Notes: generated by a model not told the origin, from the sequence alone. A stretch of 64,000 nt of DNA from Streptomyces neyagawaensis (GCF_023516595.1 NZ_JAMGBG010000032.1:1-64000), one strand, 5' to 3'; shown: positions 9,001-18,061, counted from the stretch's first letter. Translations and numbers: made by a program.

Positions 9001-9419
9001 GATCTGCGGGTGGCGGAGCCGCTCAGTACCGTGACGTCGAACAGCCGCCGGTCGACCCTGCCCGTGGCGATCAGCCGTGCCGCGTCGGCCGGGAGGACAT
9101 AGGTGTGGCCGTCGGCGCGACGGACCTGGACGGGGACGCCCTCACGGCCCTTCGCCCGCTCCAGACCGAGGACGCGGCCCTCGGCGTCCACGAGGACCCG
9201 GTCACCGGTGACGAGGGTGAGGCGATGCCTACCCTCGGCACCGGCCCCGGCACCGCCGCCGGGCTGGCGGCCGGCCGCACTCGCCGTACCAGCCGTCATC
9301 GCCGTACCGGGCACGTCCCCCTGGCCCGCGGTCGCCGGGCCGGTCGTGGACGCCGTCAGTGCGACGGCGGACGCCATGGCGACAACGGCCGTCCCCACCC
9401 TGCTCATTCGTCTGCGCAA
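6036..9419 (-). CDS. Secreted subtilisin-family (S8) serine protease
   Basis: About 1127 residues. The start is uncertain: TTG 9419 follows AAGGGG closely, ATG 9407 is 12 nt further in, and a GTG at 9455 is also open. An RRR-rich n-region and a hydrophobic core ending in ATAG give a Sec/Tat-type signal peptide. A propeptide follows. Numbering from TTG, the catalytic triad is Asp248 (AVLDTGID), His280 (GHGTHVASI) and Ser459 (GTSMATPHVAG), with the oxyanion Asn376 (AAGNEG). Beyond residue about 500 lie some 600 residues of beta-rich, Fn3-like modules; no wall anchor is seen. It is an extracellular protease, probably nutritional. The catalytic domain is complete and certain; the C-terminal modules are described only by composition. 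Confidence 0.93.
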   Translation of the reverse strand: MRRRMSRVGTAVVAMASAVALTASTTGPATAGQGDVPGTAMTAGTASAAGRQPGGGAGAGAEGRHRLTLVTGDRVLVDAEGRVLGLERAKGREGVPVQVRRADGHTYVLPADAARLIATGRVDRRLFDVTVLSGSATRRSHRQGLKLIVGYRGTAAGARADVRGAGGTEVRRTLRTLNADAVLTPKDDAAALWKAVTDGDGTTAGGVAHLWLDGVREVSLDKSVPQIGAPTVWKAGYDGKGVTIAVLDTGIDTTHPDLKGQVVAAKNFSTSPGTNDRFGHGTHVASIAAGTGKRSKGAYKGVAPGAKLLNAKVLSDEGYGDDSGIIAGMEWAAAQGADIVNLSLGGPDSPGIDPMEAEIDKLSAEKDILFAVAAGNEGQGGERTIGSPGSAAAALTVGAVDGKDRLAPFSSRGPALDGRIKPDVTAPGVAITAASAKGSVLAREVGEQPAGYLTISGTSMATPHVAGAAALLRQRHPSWSYTRIKAALVASAKGGAYTPFEQGSGRIRVDRAVRQTILATPPSVNFGVQQWPHTDDKPVSKKITYRNVGRKSVTLDLSVTGTGPGGKAAPAGFFKVGAERITVPAGGTAEVRLTVNTRLGGKLDGVYTAYVTATGGGQGVRTAAAVEREKESYDLTLRMIDRTGAPAVHHMLDLTGVSGLARDTWLTPYDKDGTVELRVPEGTYILNAGIVVDPEDHTKGATWLARPTLTVDRDTSLTLDARTAKPVDITVPDTTAEPVLAAPDYTLRAGANDYTYGWLLDSYEGFRTAHLGPPVTGGRLSQTWAGQWTEGEAAQYATATGSKVTRLATGYARHWRKSELATVKARLGSSTAGKKGAVSAWAWLPGSPGSPALAVPGPLPGTRTLHVSAADKVKWSFDFEQYGAEDEQGFPLLDAYYTTGDSRPVTAGRTYTHTFNVGVFGPRISRSFGIRRDGNQLYGLLPMVADGAGHAGASFYKKVTTTLHRDGKKIASGEDPLDGSAHFTVPSAPATYRLTTSVIRDPALARASSRVDASWTFRSARTTSDRGLPVSTVRFGGAYLGLDSTAPAGTRIGVPVTVQGAAAGKHRKSLTVYVSRDGEKWTKTPVKNGKVTVVTPGAGKSVSLRAEVIDRKGNRSTVTIHDAYVGA

Positions 9420-9625
9420 GACTCCCCCTTGGTCCGACCAGGGGACGTACCGCACATATGCGCGTCAATTCCCCCCGGTCTTCGCAGTATGACCGGGTGT
9501 CAACTCGCGTCACATACCGCGCGACTGGCGCAAAGCGGCGAACCCGGGGACACCCGCAACCACACGCGCCCCGGTCTCCGCTCCCACGCGCCCCACGGCC
9601 GGGGCATCCCGCGTCAAGGGCGGTC

Positions 9626-10309
<684 letters not shown>

Positions 10310-10377
10310 GGTGCAACTCCTGGATGGTGTTGTGAGGACGCGGCCGACGTGCCGCTGGGGTCGGGGACGGCGGCCGG

Positions 10378-11874
10378 TCACTCCACCCGCCGCAGGGCGT
10401 CGGCGGGGCGCAGCCGGGATGCGCGCCAGCCGCCGAACGCGCCCGCGATCAGTCCGCCGGTGATGGCGAGGCCCACCGCGAGGGCGATCGTGGAGAGGCT
10501 GACGGGCGCGGTGAGCGCGACGTCGAGCCCGTTCGACGCCGTCTGGCGCCCGCCGCCCGCACCGTCGGCACCCGGGAAGCCGCCCGCGCCGGGTCCGCCG
10601 CCCGCGCCGCCGAACCCGCGCCCGGCCGCACCTACTTCGGCCTGAAGTGTCGGGCTGATCGCCGTGACGGTGTACGCCCCCGCGAGGCCCAGTGCGATGC
10701 CGAGCGCCCCGCCGACGAGCCCGTTGACCATGGCCTCGCCGACGACCTGCCGGGTCACCCGCCCCGACCGCCAGCCGAGCGCCTTGAGCGTCCCGAACTC
10801 CCGCACCCGGCGCGAGACCGCCGAGGAGGTGAGCAGCCCGGCCACCAGGAACGCGGCGGCGAGCACGGCCACGGAGAGCCATCTGCCGACGTTGGAGGCG
10901 AGGTCGGAGGCGGTGGACAGCGACCCGGACACGGTGTCGGCGAGATCGGCGGAGGTGGTGACCGTGGTCCCCGAGATGTTCTTCTGGATGGCCGACTTGA
11001 CGGAGTCGATCCGCTGGGAGTCGCTCGCCTTGACGTAGATCGTGGTGACCTCGCCCTCGGAGTCGCTGAGCGTCTGGGCCTGCTTCAGCGGCATGTAGAG
11101 GTCGGCCGCGGCGTCCCCGCTGTCGGGGGTGGCGATGCCGATGACCTTGTACTTCGTGGAGTCGATGGTGACGCTGTCACCGACCTTCAGCTCCTTCTCG
11201 CGGGCGTAGGAGGCGTCGGCGACGACGACCCGCGCGTCGGTCTCGGAGGTCGTGAACGTACGTCCGCCGGTGATCTTCGAGGAGGTGAGGGGTCCGAGGT
11301 CGGGTTCGGTGACGTCGGTGCCGTAGACGGAGTAGTTGTCGACGTCGAATTCGGCGCCGCCGCCCTCGACGCGCCCCTGCGGCTGTCCGGCACTCCCCCC
11401 GTTCTGTCCGGGCGCGCCCTGCTGCCGGCCGCCCGCGCTCTCGTCCTGCTGGAACTGGCCGCGCCGGAACTGCCCGTCGACCTTGATGACCTGGAGGCTG
11501 AGGCCGCCGACGGCCTCCGCGACGCCCTGCTGCTCGGCGACCTCGGTGACGGTCGAACTCTTCAGGGTCTGGAAGCCCTGGACGCGGACGAGGTCGCTGC
11601 TCTGCTCCTCGTCGGAGTCCTCGTCCCGTGCGTCGAACTCGAAGCGGGGGCGTTCGGCGCCGTTCTCGCCGGGCGCGGCGGCGGCCTTGGTGACGGTCAT
11701 GTCCGTCCCCAGGCCGTAGAGGGAGGCGAGCACCTTGCCCTGGGCCTTCTCCATGCCGGACGACACGGAGCTGACCACGATGACCAGCGCGATGCCGAGG
11801 GCGAGCCCGGAGGCGACGACGAGCGCCGCCTTTCTGCGGCGGCGCAGTTCGCGCCTCAGGTAGGTGAGAAACAT
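10378..11874 (-). CDS. MacB/FtsX-type ABC transporter permease
   Basis: A 498-residue membrane protein. An N-terminal transmembrane helix (about 17-38) is followed by a large extracytoplasmic MacB-like domain (about 40-330). Three C-terminal helices then follow, with the FtsX signature TSSAVSRRVREFGTLKALGW between the first two. A glycine-rich insert (about residues 425-455, GFGGAGGGPGAGGFPG) lengthens the loop before the final helix, which is unusual for the family. The extracellular part also has a Gln/Gly-rich stretch near 145-170. A TAGCTT -10 hexamer lies 6 nt upstream of the ATG and no Shine-Dalgarno is present, so the operon transcript is probably leaderless. It works with the ATPase encoded just downstream. 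Confidence 0.92.
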   Translation of the reverse strand: MFLTYLRRELRRRRKAALVVASGLALGIALVIVVSSVSSGMEKAQGKVLASLYGLGTDMTVTKAAAAPGENGAERPRFEFDARDEDSDEEQSSDLVRVQGFQTLKSSTVTEVAEQQGVAEAVGGLSLQVIKVDGQFRRGQFQQDESAGGRQQGAPGQNGGSAGQPQGRVEGGGAEFDVDNYSVYGTDVTEPDLGPLTSSKITGGRTFTTSETDARVVVADASYAREKELKVGDSVTIDSTKYKVIGIATPDSGDAAADLYMPLKQAQTLSDSEGEVTTIYVKASDSQRIDSVKSAIQKNISGTTVTTSADLADTVSGSLSTASDLASNVGRWLSVAVLAAAFLVAGLLTSSAVSRRVREFGTLKALGWRSGRVTRQVVGEAMVNGLVGGALGIALGLAGAYTVTAISPTLQAEVGAAGRGFGGAGGGPGAGGFPGADGAGGGRQTASNGLDVALTAPVSLSTIALAVGLAITGGLIAGAFGGWRASRLRPADALRRVE

Positions 11875-11880
11875 GGCCGA

Positions 11881-11886
11881 AAGCTA
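11881..11886 (-). promoter_or_regulatory. -10 element for leaderless permease-ATPase operon
   Basis: On the minus strand TAGCTT is separated from the permease ATG by exactly 6 nt (TCGGCC). Confidence 0.55.
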
Positions 11887-11981
11887 GGGAGGCCACGTGA
11901 TGACGGGATAAGCCCCTCATAAGAGCGGGATGAGAACCCGGCACCCGGCCCGGAAGCGCCGAGTCCGCCCCTGTGGAACGC

Positions 11982-12008
11982 CGAAGCCGCCCCTGGGGGG
12001 CGGCTTCG
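11982..12008 (-). terminator. Hairpin downstream of L,D-transpeptidase gene
   Basis: CGAAGCCGCCCC pairs with GGGGCGGCTTCG around a 3-nt loop, a perfect 12-bp stem. There is no T-run, as is usual for Streptomyces terminators. Confidence 0.75.
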
Positions 12009-12076
12009 ATGTCAGGAGGCCGGAAGAGGGTCGGTGCCGCGTCCGGTGATCGGCGCGGCACCGCTCGGGTGGCGGG

Positions 12077-13330
12077 TCAGGCCGCCGAACCCGCCTTCCA
12101 GTCGGCCCAGCTCAGGTTCCAGCCGTTGAGGCCGTTGTCCGGGGCGACCGTCTTGTCGCCGGTGTTCTGGACGACGACCACGTCACCGACGATGGAGTTC
12201 TCGTAGAACCAGGCAGCCGCGGTGTTGGGGTCGTTGGCGCCCTTGGTGTCGTTCAGGCCGATGCATCCGTGGCTGGTGTTGACGTTGCCGAAGATGGAGT
12301 CGGCGCCCCAGTAGTTGCCGTGGAGGAAGGTGCCGGACGTCGTCAGACGCAGGGCGTGCGGCACGTCCTTGATGTCGTACTCGCCCTTGCCGTCGTCGTC
12401 GGTGAAGCCGACCGTCGCGCCGTTCATCCGGGTCTCCTTGAACTTCTCGGAGATCACCATCTGGCCCTCGTACGTCTTGTTCTCAGGCGAGCCGGCGGAG
12501 ATCGGGATGGTCTTGACGACCTTGCCCTCCTGCATGACCTTCATCTGCTTGGTCTTGGCGTCGACGACCGAGACCTGGTTGCGGCCGATCTTGAAGGTGA
12601 CCGTCTTCTGCTGGACACCGAAGACGCCGTCGGCGCCCTCGACACCGTCGAGCGCGAGCTTCAGCGTGACGGTGGAGCCCGCCTTCCAGTAGTCCTCGGG
12701 CCGGAAGTCGAGGCGGTTCGCGTTGAACCAGTGCCCGACGACCTCCTGGCCGGAGCTGGAGGAGACGGTGATCCCCTTCTGGACGGCGGCCTTGTCGGTG
12801 ATCGCCTTGTCGAAGTTGATCGACACCGGCATGCCCACGCCGACGGTGGAGCCGTCCTCGGGCGTGAAGTTGCCGATGAAGCTGTTGGCGGGCGAGACCG
12901 TGGTGAACGCCGCGTTCTCGTGGGCCTCGCGGCCCTCGGAGTCCTCGGCGGTGGCGGTGATCTTGTAGTTGGTGGACCGCTCCAGCTGCACGCTCGGCGC
13001 CCAGCTCTTCTTGTCGGCGGATATCTCACCCTGGACGGAGGCGCCGTCCGTGGTGGTCATCGTCACCTTGGTGAGCTCGCCCTTGCTGACGGTGACCTTG
13101 GCGGAGTTGTTGATGGAGGCGTTGTTCGAGCCGTCCTTCGGGGTGATCTTGATGTCGGCCTCGGAGGTCTTCTTGGCCGCCGCCTCGTCGACCTTGGACT
13201 GCGAGGAGTCCCCGCCGTCGCCGCCGGAGGCGTTGTCGCCGTCGCCCCCGCTGCACGCAGAGAGCACCAGCACCCCGCCGAGCAGTGCGGACGCGACCGT
13301 CAGGCCCTTGCGCCGCTTACTGTTCGTCAT
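12077..13330 (-). CDS. L,D-transpeptidase lipoprotein (YkuD domain)
   Basis: About 417 residues. The ATG at 13330 has GGAG 9 nt upstream; an ATG at 13345 is an alternative. The signal peptide ends in the lipobox LVLSAC, followed by a Gly/Asp/Ser-rich linker, so it is membrane-anchored outside. Two Ig-like modules (about 60-155 and 155-255) precede the YkuD domain. That domain carries the catalytic signature: His in LHGNYWG and, 14 residues on, SHGCIGLN with the nucleophilic cysteine. The arrangement matches mycobacterial Ldt proteins, which make 3-3 peptidoglycan cross-links. Wall remodelling is thus the likely role. The 'IGLN' ending, rather than the commoner 'IRL/M', is a minor variation. 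It is transcribed alone and ends at a strong hairpin. Confidence 0.93.
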   Translation of the reverse strand: MTNSKRRKGLTVASALLGGVLVLSACSGGDGDNASGGDGGDSSQSKVDEAAAKKTSEADIKITPKDGSNNASINNSAKVTVSKGELTKVTMTTTDGASVQGEISADKKSWAPSVQLERSTNYKITATAEDSEGREAHENAAFTTVSPANSFIGNFTPEDGSTVGVGMPVSINFDKAITDKAAVQKGITVSSSSGQEVVGHWFNANRLDFRPEDYWKAGSTVTLKLALDGVEGADGVFGVQQKTVTFKIGRNQVSVVDAKTKQMKVMQEGKVVKTIPISAGSPENKTYEGQMVISEKFKETRMNGATVGFTDDDGKGEYDIKDVPHALRLTTSGTFLHGNYWGADSIFGNVNTSHGCIGLNDTKGANDPNTAAAWFYENSIVGDVVVVQNTGDKTVAPDNGLNGWNLSWADWKAGSAA

Positions 13331-13518
13331 CACACGCTTCTCCATCGTTGCCGAAATCCCCAAGAACCGAGAATCCCCGTAAGCACTAAAACACCACTAC
13401 GGCACCGAGCCGTTCCGCTTGGCGCCGATGTGTGGGATACGCCACTCCGCCTGGTCCGGGTCGCCAGTGACCCCGGCGGTGGTGCGCGAGTGACCCGTGC
13501 GCCCCTTGGGACGAGAGA

Positions 13519-13546
13519 ACCCCGGGCGGCGGTTGCCACCCGGGGT
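13519..13546 (-). terminator. Hairpin downstream of small hypothetical gene
   Basis: ACCCCGGG pairs with CCCGGGGT, with additional internal pairing, in the gap between the L,D-transpeptidase start and the stop of the gene at 13567-13911. Confidence 0.6.
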
Positions 13547-13566
13547 CATGTTTTCCCCAAGGCGCC

Positions 13567-13911
13567 TCAGCCGCGTCCGACTTCCTCGTCGTCCTCGCCG
13601 TCATCATCCTCGTCGAGGCCCCACTCCGGCGAATCGGGGTCGTAGTCGATGCCCTCGCTACTCCAGGAGGCCTGGGCGAGTTCGACGCCCGGCACCTCAC
13701 CGACCAGGTCGAACGGGTCGATCAGATACGCGAGCGCCTCCGCTGTGTCCTCCGTCACCGCGCTCTCGGCGTGTACCCGTTCGTCGTCCGGCATATCAGG
13801 ATCGTCGGCGATACGTCGCAACGCGGCACCGGTGACGGCCTCGACGTTCTCGACCTCCACCACCAATTCCACCCGAAGGCGAACAAACTGTGATGTCTCA
13901 TCTGTAGTCAT
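13567..13911 (-). CDS. Small acidic protein of unknown function
   Basis: 114 residues from ATG 13911. A mixed alpha/beta N-terminal half (FVRLRVELVVEVENVEAV) is followed by a strongly acidic tail rich in Asp/Glu (GLDEDDDGEDDEEVGRG). There is no signal peptide or membrane segment. The promoter signature is TACGCT 7 nt before the ATG, suggesting a leaderless transcript. I do not recognise the family. The acidic tail could mediate protein or nucleic-acid-mimic contacts, but that is speculation. It is divergent from the LAxTG surface protein 110 bp away. Confidence 0.75.
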   Translation of the reverse strand: MTTDETSQFVRLRVELVVEVENVEAVTGAALRRIADDPDMPDDERVHAESAVTEDTAEALAYLIDPFDLVGEVPGVELAQASWSSEGIDYDPDSPEWGLDEDDDGEDDEEVGRG

Positions 13912-14021
13912 GCCTCGGAGCGTACGGCTCATACGTCCCGCGACTTTCCCGCGACCCGCGACTTTCATTAGCATCGCTGTCCACGGCCAATTCGCCAGCG
14001 TCACAAGGGGATCGATATTCC

Positions 14022-14360
14022 GTGTCCGTCGCACGTCGCGCGTCGTCCACCGCCCGCCGATCGCTGCTGACCGCCACCGCCGCGGGGACCCTTCTGGCTG
14101 CCCTGTGGTTCGTGCCGTCGGCCAACGCGACCCAGGAGGCGCCGGACATACGGCAGGAGACGACGACCACGACCGACTCCGGCGGGACGACCGTCTCCGG
14201 ATCGGCCGAGGACGAGGAGTCGGCGGGCCGCACCACCCAACTCGCCGACACGGGCAGCCCCAACACCACGCCGTACATCGTCGGCGGCACCCTCTTCCTG
14301 GGCCTCGGCGCCGGCTTCGTGGCGTACTCGGTGCGCCAGGGCCGCCTGGAGGCGTACTGA
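14022..14360 (+). CDS. LAxTG-type sortase-anchored small surface protein
   Basis: 112 residues from GTG 14022, with AAGGGG 11 nt upstream. A basic n-region and hydrophobic core ending at SANA form a signal peptide. A Thr/Ser/Glu-rich stalk (about 38-72) follows, then LADTG at about residue 75, a hydrophobic segment (PYIVGGTLFLGLGAGFVAY) and a short basic tail (RQGRLEAY). That order is the cell-wall sorting signal, and LAxTG is the motif used by Streptomyces class E sortases, for example on long chaplins. There is no folded domain between signal peptide and sorting signal, so it is a short wall-attached stalk. No sortase gene is in the window. Confidence 0.85.
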   Translation: MSVARRASSTARRSLLTATAAGTLLAALWFVPSANATQEAPDIRQETTTTTDSGGTTVSGSAEDEESAGRTTQLADTGSPNTTPYIVGGTLFLGLGAGFVAYSVRQGRLEAY

Positions 14361-14385
14361 CGGGCCCGGCACTGACACGCGTACG

Positions 14386-14420
14386 CAGGGGGGCACCGCC
14401 GACGTGGCGGTGCCCCCCTG
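14386..14420. terminator. Bidirectional hairpin terminator
   Basis: CAGGGGGGCACCGCC and GGCGGTGCCCCCCTG form a perfect 15-bp stem with a 5-nt loop. It lies between the convergent LAxTG gene and hutH and can serve both. Confidence 0.85.
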
Positions 14421-14459
14421 CGCGTCCCGGTCGGGCGCTCCCCCCTCAGGGAGCCGAGG

Positions 14460-16013
14460 TCAGGCCAGCGGGCCGGTGACCGACTCGGCGGCCGCTACCA
14501 GCCGGCCCTCGCGGACGAACGTGTCGGCGAGCGCCAGATCGGGGGCGAGGAAGCGATCCGGCCCAGGGCCCTCGACCCCGAACTTCCGTACGGCCTCGAC
14601 GACCGCCCTGGTGGCCGGCGCGGGCGTGAGGCCCTCACGCAGTTCCACGGCGCGCGTTCCGGCGTAGAGCTCGACGGCGAGCACCCGGGTGAGGTTGTCG
14701 ACGGCGGTGCGCAGCTTGCGGGCGGCCGACCACCCCATGGAGACGTGGTCCTCCTGCATCGCGGAGGACGGGATCGAGTCCGCCGAGGCCGGGACGGCGA
14801 GCCGCTTCAGCTCGCTGACCAGCGCCGCCTGCGTGTACTGGGCGATCATGAGGCCCGAGTCGACCCCGGCGTCGTCCGCGAGGAACGGCGGCAGCCCGTG
14901 CGAGCGGTTCTTGTCGAGCAGCCGGTCGGTGCGCCGCTCGGCGATCGAGGCCAGGTCCGCGACCGCGATGGCGAGGAAGTCCAGCACGTAGGCGACCGGG
15001 GCGCCGTGGAAGTTGCCGTTGGACTCGACCCTTCCGTCCGGCAGGACCACGGGGTTGTCGACGGCGGACGCCAGCTCCCGCTCGGCGACCAGCCGCGCAT
15101 GGGCGAGGGTGTCCCGCCCGGCGCCGGCGACCTGCGGGGCGCAGCGCACCGAGTACGCGTCCTGCACGCGCGGCGCGTCGTCCTGGTGGTGGCCGGTGAG
15201 CCCCGAACCCCGCAGCACGGCGAGCATGTTGGCGGCGGAGGCGCCCTGTCCGGGGTGCGGGCGGATGGCGTGCAGCTCGGGGGCGAGGACCTTGTCGGTG
15301 CCGAGCAGGGCCTCCAGGGAGATCGAGGCGGTGACGTCGGCCGACTTGTACAGCGTCTCCAGGTCGGCGAGCGCCATGACGAGCATGCCCAGCATGCCGT
15401 CGGTGCCGTTGAGGAGGGCGAGTCCCTCCTTCTCCCGCAGTTCGACGGGGGTGATGCCGTGCGCGGCCAGCAGCTCGGCGGCCGGCCGTACGACGCCGTC
15501 GGGGCCCTCGGCGTCGCCCTCGCCCATGAGGGTGAGCGCGCAGTGCGACAGCGGGGCGAGGTCGCCGGAGCAGCCGAGGGAGCCGTACTCGTGCACGACG
15601 GGGGTGATCCCGGCGTTGAGGAGGTCGGCCATGGTCCGCGCGACCTCGGGGCGCACACCGGTGCGGCCGGAGCAGACCGTCTTCAGCCGCAGGAACATCA
15701 GCGCGCGGACGACCTCGCGCTCCACCCTCGGGCCCATGCCGGCCGCGTGCGAGCGGACGATGTTGCGCTGGAGCTGGGCGCGCAGCTCCGGGCTGATGTG
15801 CCGGGTCGCGAGGGCACCGAAGCCGGTGGAGACCCCGTAGACGGGTTCCGGTTTGGCCGCCAGCGCGTCCACGATGCCGCGGGCCGCGGCGAGGGCCGTC
15901 AGCGCCTCTTCGGAGAGCTCGACCCGGGCGTCGGCGCGCGCCACGGCGAGGACGTCGGCGGCGGTGACACCGGACGTCCCGAGGACCACCGTGTCCACAG
16001 TGTGCATATCCAT
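14460..16013 (-). CDS. hutH: Histidine ammonia-lyase
   Basis: A 517-residue enzyme that converts L-histidine to urocanate and ammonia, the first step of histidine use. The electrophilic MIO cofactor is made from the Cys148-Ser149-Gly150 triplet in EYGSLGCSGDLAPLSH; Streptomyces enzymes have Cys where others have Ala. YGVSTGFG and the later QDAYSVRCAPQ and NGNFHG blocks complete the active site. I used ATG 16013 (ATG 16007 is also possible). There is no Shine-Dalgarno, and TACGAT lies 7 nt upstream, indicating leaderless transcription. No other hut gene is adjacent, as is normal in Streptomyces, where the pathway genes are scattered. Confidence 0.96.
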   Translation of the reverse strand: MDMHTVDTVVLGTSGVTAADVLAVARADARVELSEEALTALAAARGIVDALAAKPEPVYGVSTGFGALATRHISPELRAQLQRNIVRSHAAGMGPRVEREVVRALMFLRLKTVCSGRTGVRPEVARTMADLLNAGITPVVHEYGSLGCSGDLAPLSHCALTLMGEGDAEGPDGVVRPAAELLAAHGITPVELREKEGLALLNGTDGMLGMLVMALADLETLYKSADVTASISLEALLGTDKVLAPELHAIRPHPGQGASAANMLAVLRGSGLTGHHQDDAPRVQDAYSVRCAPQVAGAGRDTLAHARLVAERELASAVDNPVVLPDGRVESNGNFHGAPVAYVLDFLAIAVADLASIAERRTDRLLDKNRSHGLPPFLADDAGVDSGLMIAQYTQAALVSELKRLAVPASADSIPSSAMQEDHVSMGWSAARKLRTAVDNLTRVLAVELYAGTRAVELREGLTPAPATRAVVEAVRKFGVEGPGPDRFLAPDLALADTFVREGRLVAAAESVTGPLA

Positions 16014-16430
16014 ATTCAGGATCGTAGGGACTGAATCGCCGAATGTCACGAGCGGATGCCGGGTGGACTCCTTACCGGGCCGGCGACCCATGACACGATC
16101 CGCGACATTCTCGGACGAAGCAATTCGCGTAGATCAGGGAATGATCAGAGTTTTATAGGAATTCGATCAAAGAACGGTCAGAAACTCGCAGGTAACAGAC
16201 GTATGTGGCAGGGCGGAGGGTTACGGTCATGACACCTGATGCGTTGACGCCTCACGTGCACGCCACCTCCCTGCGCGCACACATGCGGGTCGACGCCTCG
16301 GACGACCTCAGGTCCCCACGGCCACCACTCCCCCCTGTCGGCCGTGGGGCCCCTACGGCCCCGGCCACACCCCCGGCGTCCGTAGGCGTCCCAGGGCCGC
16401 GCGCGACCTCGACCAGGCGCGCGGCCCGCC
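16014..16430. other. hutH upstream region, no gene
   Basis: The hutH upstream side (about 16020-16210) contains an unusually AT-rich patch (AGAGTTTTATAGGAATTCG near 16146), compatible with a promoter or regulatory region. From 16210 to 16430 I see only unstructured GC-rich sequence without a plausible gene. Confidence 0.5.
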
Positions 16431-17600
16431 CTAGGGCCGGCGCCCTCGAATGCGGCGCCGGTCCCCGGGGTGTGCCGGGTCGGCGGGCGCGGGCGGCCGG
16501 TCGGCGAGCCGGACGACCGGGTCCTCGCCGTCGTCGCCCTCCCGGCCCGCGACGACCGGCTCCAGGGAACCGGCGGCCTTGGCCCGGTACTGCGCGGCGT
16601 CCGCAAGCCGGAACAGCCGCCGCGCCGAACGCAGCGGCCCGATCGGGTCCCCCGTGGAGGCGACCCCGCAGGCGACGCCCTCACCGGGCTCCAAGTCCCG
16701 CGCCCGCGCACACAGATCACCGGCGACCCGCACCACCTCGTCCGCCGAGGGCCCCACCGCGAGCAGACAGAACTCGTCGCCGCCGAGCCGCGCGGCCAGG
16801 ACGTGCGGCAGCTCCGCCGCGCAGCGCGAGAGCACCGAGCCGAACCGCTCCAGCACCTGGTCGCCCACGGCGTGCCCGTAGGAGTCATTGACCTTCTTCA
16901 GCCCGTTGAGGTCGCAGACCACCAGGCTGATCACGGTGCCGTCGCGCCGGTGCGCCTCCATCGCCTCGTCGAGCCGCAGATCGACCGCGCGCCGGTTGCC
17001 GAGGCCGGTGAGGGAGTCGGTGAAGGCGAGCCGCCGGGCCTCCTCCAGCCGTTCCGACTGCGCGATCCCCGCCGCCACGACCGAGGCGAGCACCGTCGCG
17101 AACGCGGCGTCGTCGCCGTGGAAGACGGGCTCCCCGGCGGGCCGGGCCACATACAGCTCGCCCCACGCCCGCCCGTTCAGCACGACCGGCGCCACCACGC
17201 AGCAGCCCCGGCCGCGCCGGCGCAGCGCCGCCACCCGCTGATGGCAGTAGCCACCCCGGCGCCGGTCCGCGACCGGCCCGGCCGCCGTCTCCACCCAGGC
17301 GTTGGGCTCACCGCCCTCCAGCCACCGCTCGTGCAGGAACTCCGCGATCTCCGGGAACTGGTGCACGGGGTACGTCTCGTCCTCCGGGAACTCCTCCTCG
17401 TCCGCCGCCCGGGTGCCCACGTTCACGAGCACCCGCAGCAGCCCGCGCTCCCGCTCCCACACGGACAGCGCGGCGAAGCTGCCGGACAGGGCCCGGCACG
17501 CCCCGTCCGCGGCCGCCCGCCACGACTCCTGCGGCGTGTGCGCGGCGGCCATGCCCCGCGCCAACGCCACCACGGCCCTCAGCCGTCTGTCCTCACCCAC
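16431..17600 (-). CDS. GAF-GGDEF diguanylate cyclase
   Basis: 389 residues from GTG 17600. Residues about 15-185 resemble a GAF sensor (SFAALSVWERERGLLRVL, WGELYVARPAGEPVFHGDD), followed by a linker helix and a GGDEF domain from about 190. The active-site loop is intact: RLGGDEFCLL at 272-281, with FTDSLTGLGNRRA and CDLNGLKKVND upstream. It should therefore make cyclic di-GMP, the Streptomyces signal that holds BldD as a dimer and delays development. No RxxD inhibitory site is seen 5 residues before GGDEF, so product inhibition may be absent. There is no membrane segment, so it is cytoplasmic. TAGCCT lies exactly 6 nt from the GTG, which indicates a leaderless transcript. The GAF ligand is unknown. 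Confidence 0.9.
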   Translation of the reverse strand: MGEDRRLRAVVALARGMAAAHTPQESWRAAADGACRALSGSFAALSVWERERGLLRVLVNVGTRAADEEEFPEDETYPVHQFPEIAEFLHERWLEGGEPNAWVETAAGPVADRRRGGYCHQRVAALRRRGRGCCVVAPVVLNGRAWGELYVARPAGEPVFHGDDAAFATVLASVVAAGIAQSERLEEARRLAFTDSLTGLGNRRAVDLRLDEAMEAHRRDGTVISLVVCDLNGLKKVNDSYGHAVGDQVLERFGSVLSRCAAELPHVLAARLGGDEFCLLAVGPSADEVVRVAGDLCARARDLEPGEGVACGVASTGDPIGPLRSARRLFRLADAAQYRAKAAGSLEPVVAGREGDDGEDPVVRLADRPPAPADPAHPGDRRRIRGRRP

Positions 17601-18061
17601 GGCTCCAGGCTAGGGAGCTTTGCGCCGATTTGAGACGTTGGCGAGGCGAACAGGGGTACGGCCCGCCCTCGTCCGCCCCGGCCACGGGCAAAGAGAGGTC
17701 CGGCCCGCCCGCATCGGCCCCGGCCACCCGGACGAGCAGGGGTACGGCCTGCCCGCACGGCCCCGGCCACCGGGCAAAGAGAGGGACGACCCGCCCACAC
17801 CGGGCCCAGCCACCGGACGAGCACACGTACGGCCCGCCCACACCGGGCCCGGCCACCGGACGAGCACAGGCACGGCCCGCCCGCACCAGCCCCAGCCCCA
17901 GCCCCCCGGACGAGCCGAGGTGCGGACCGCGCCCGCCCGCCCCACGCACCCACGCCGAGCACCGGGCGCAACCCCTACTTCTCAATGCCACGGGGACGGC
18001 GTACCCACCCGCCCCACCGACCCTCGACCTCCCCGCGCACGCCCCCGGCGGAGCCCGCGCC
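17601..18061. other. Intergenic region with 43-bp repeats, no gene
   Basis: It contains the -10 element of the GGDEF gene (17607-17612), then the tandem repeat described separately, then GC-rich sequence up to the enoyl-CoA hydratase stop. Long open frames exist on both strands, but their composition (Gly-Arg-Ala-Pro) follows the repeats. Confidence 0.7.
17643..17895. repeat. Degenerate 42-43 bp tandem repeat, about six copies
   Basis: The landmark GCCAC recurs at 17681, 17723, 17766, 17809 and 17852, giving a period of 42-43 bp. Two subtypes alternate at first: units with GGGCAAAGAGAGG and units with CGGACGAGCA. A period of 43 is not divisible by three, arguing against a coding origin. Confidence 0.8.

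Noticed and set aside
10378..11874. MacB-like pair considered as a bacitracin-resistance (BceAB) system
   Set aside because: The permease has four helices rather than ten and no adjacent two-component system exists; it fits the MacB/FtsX type.
17610..17945. Possible small Gly/Arg/Pro-rich protein on the minus strand
   Set aside because: It lies entirely on the 43-bp repeat, whose period shifts the frame at each unit.
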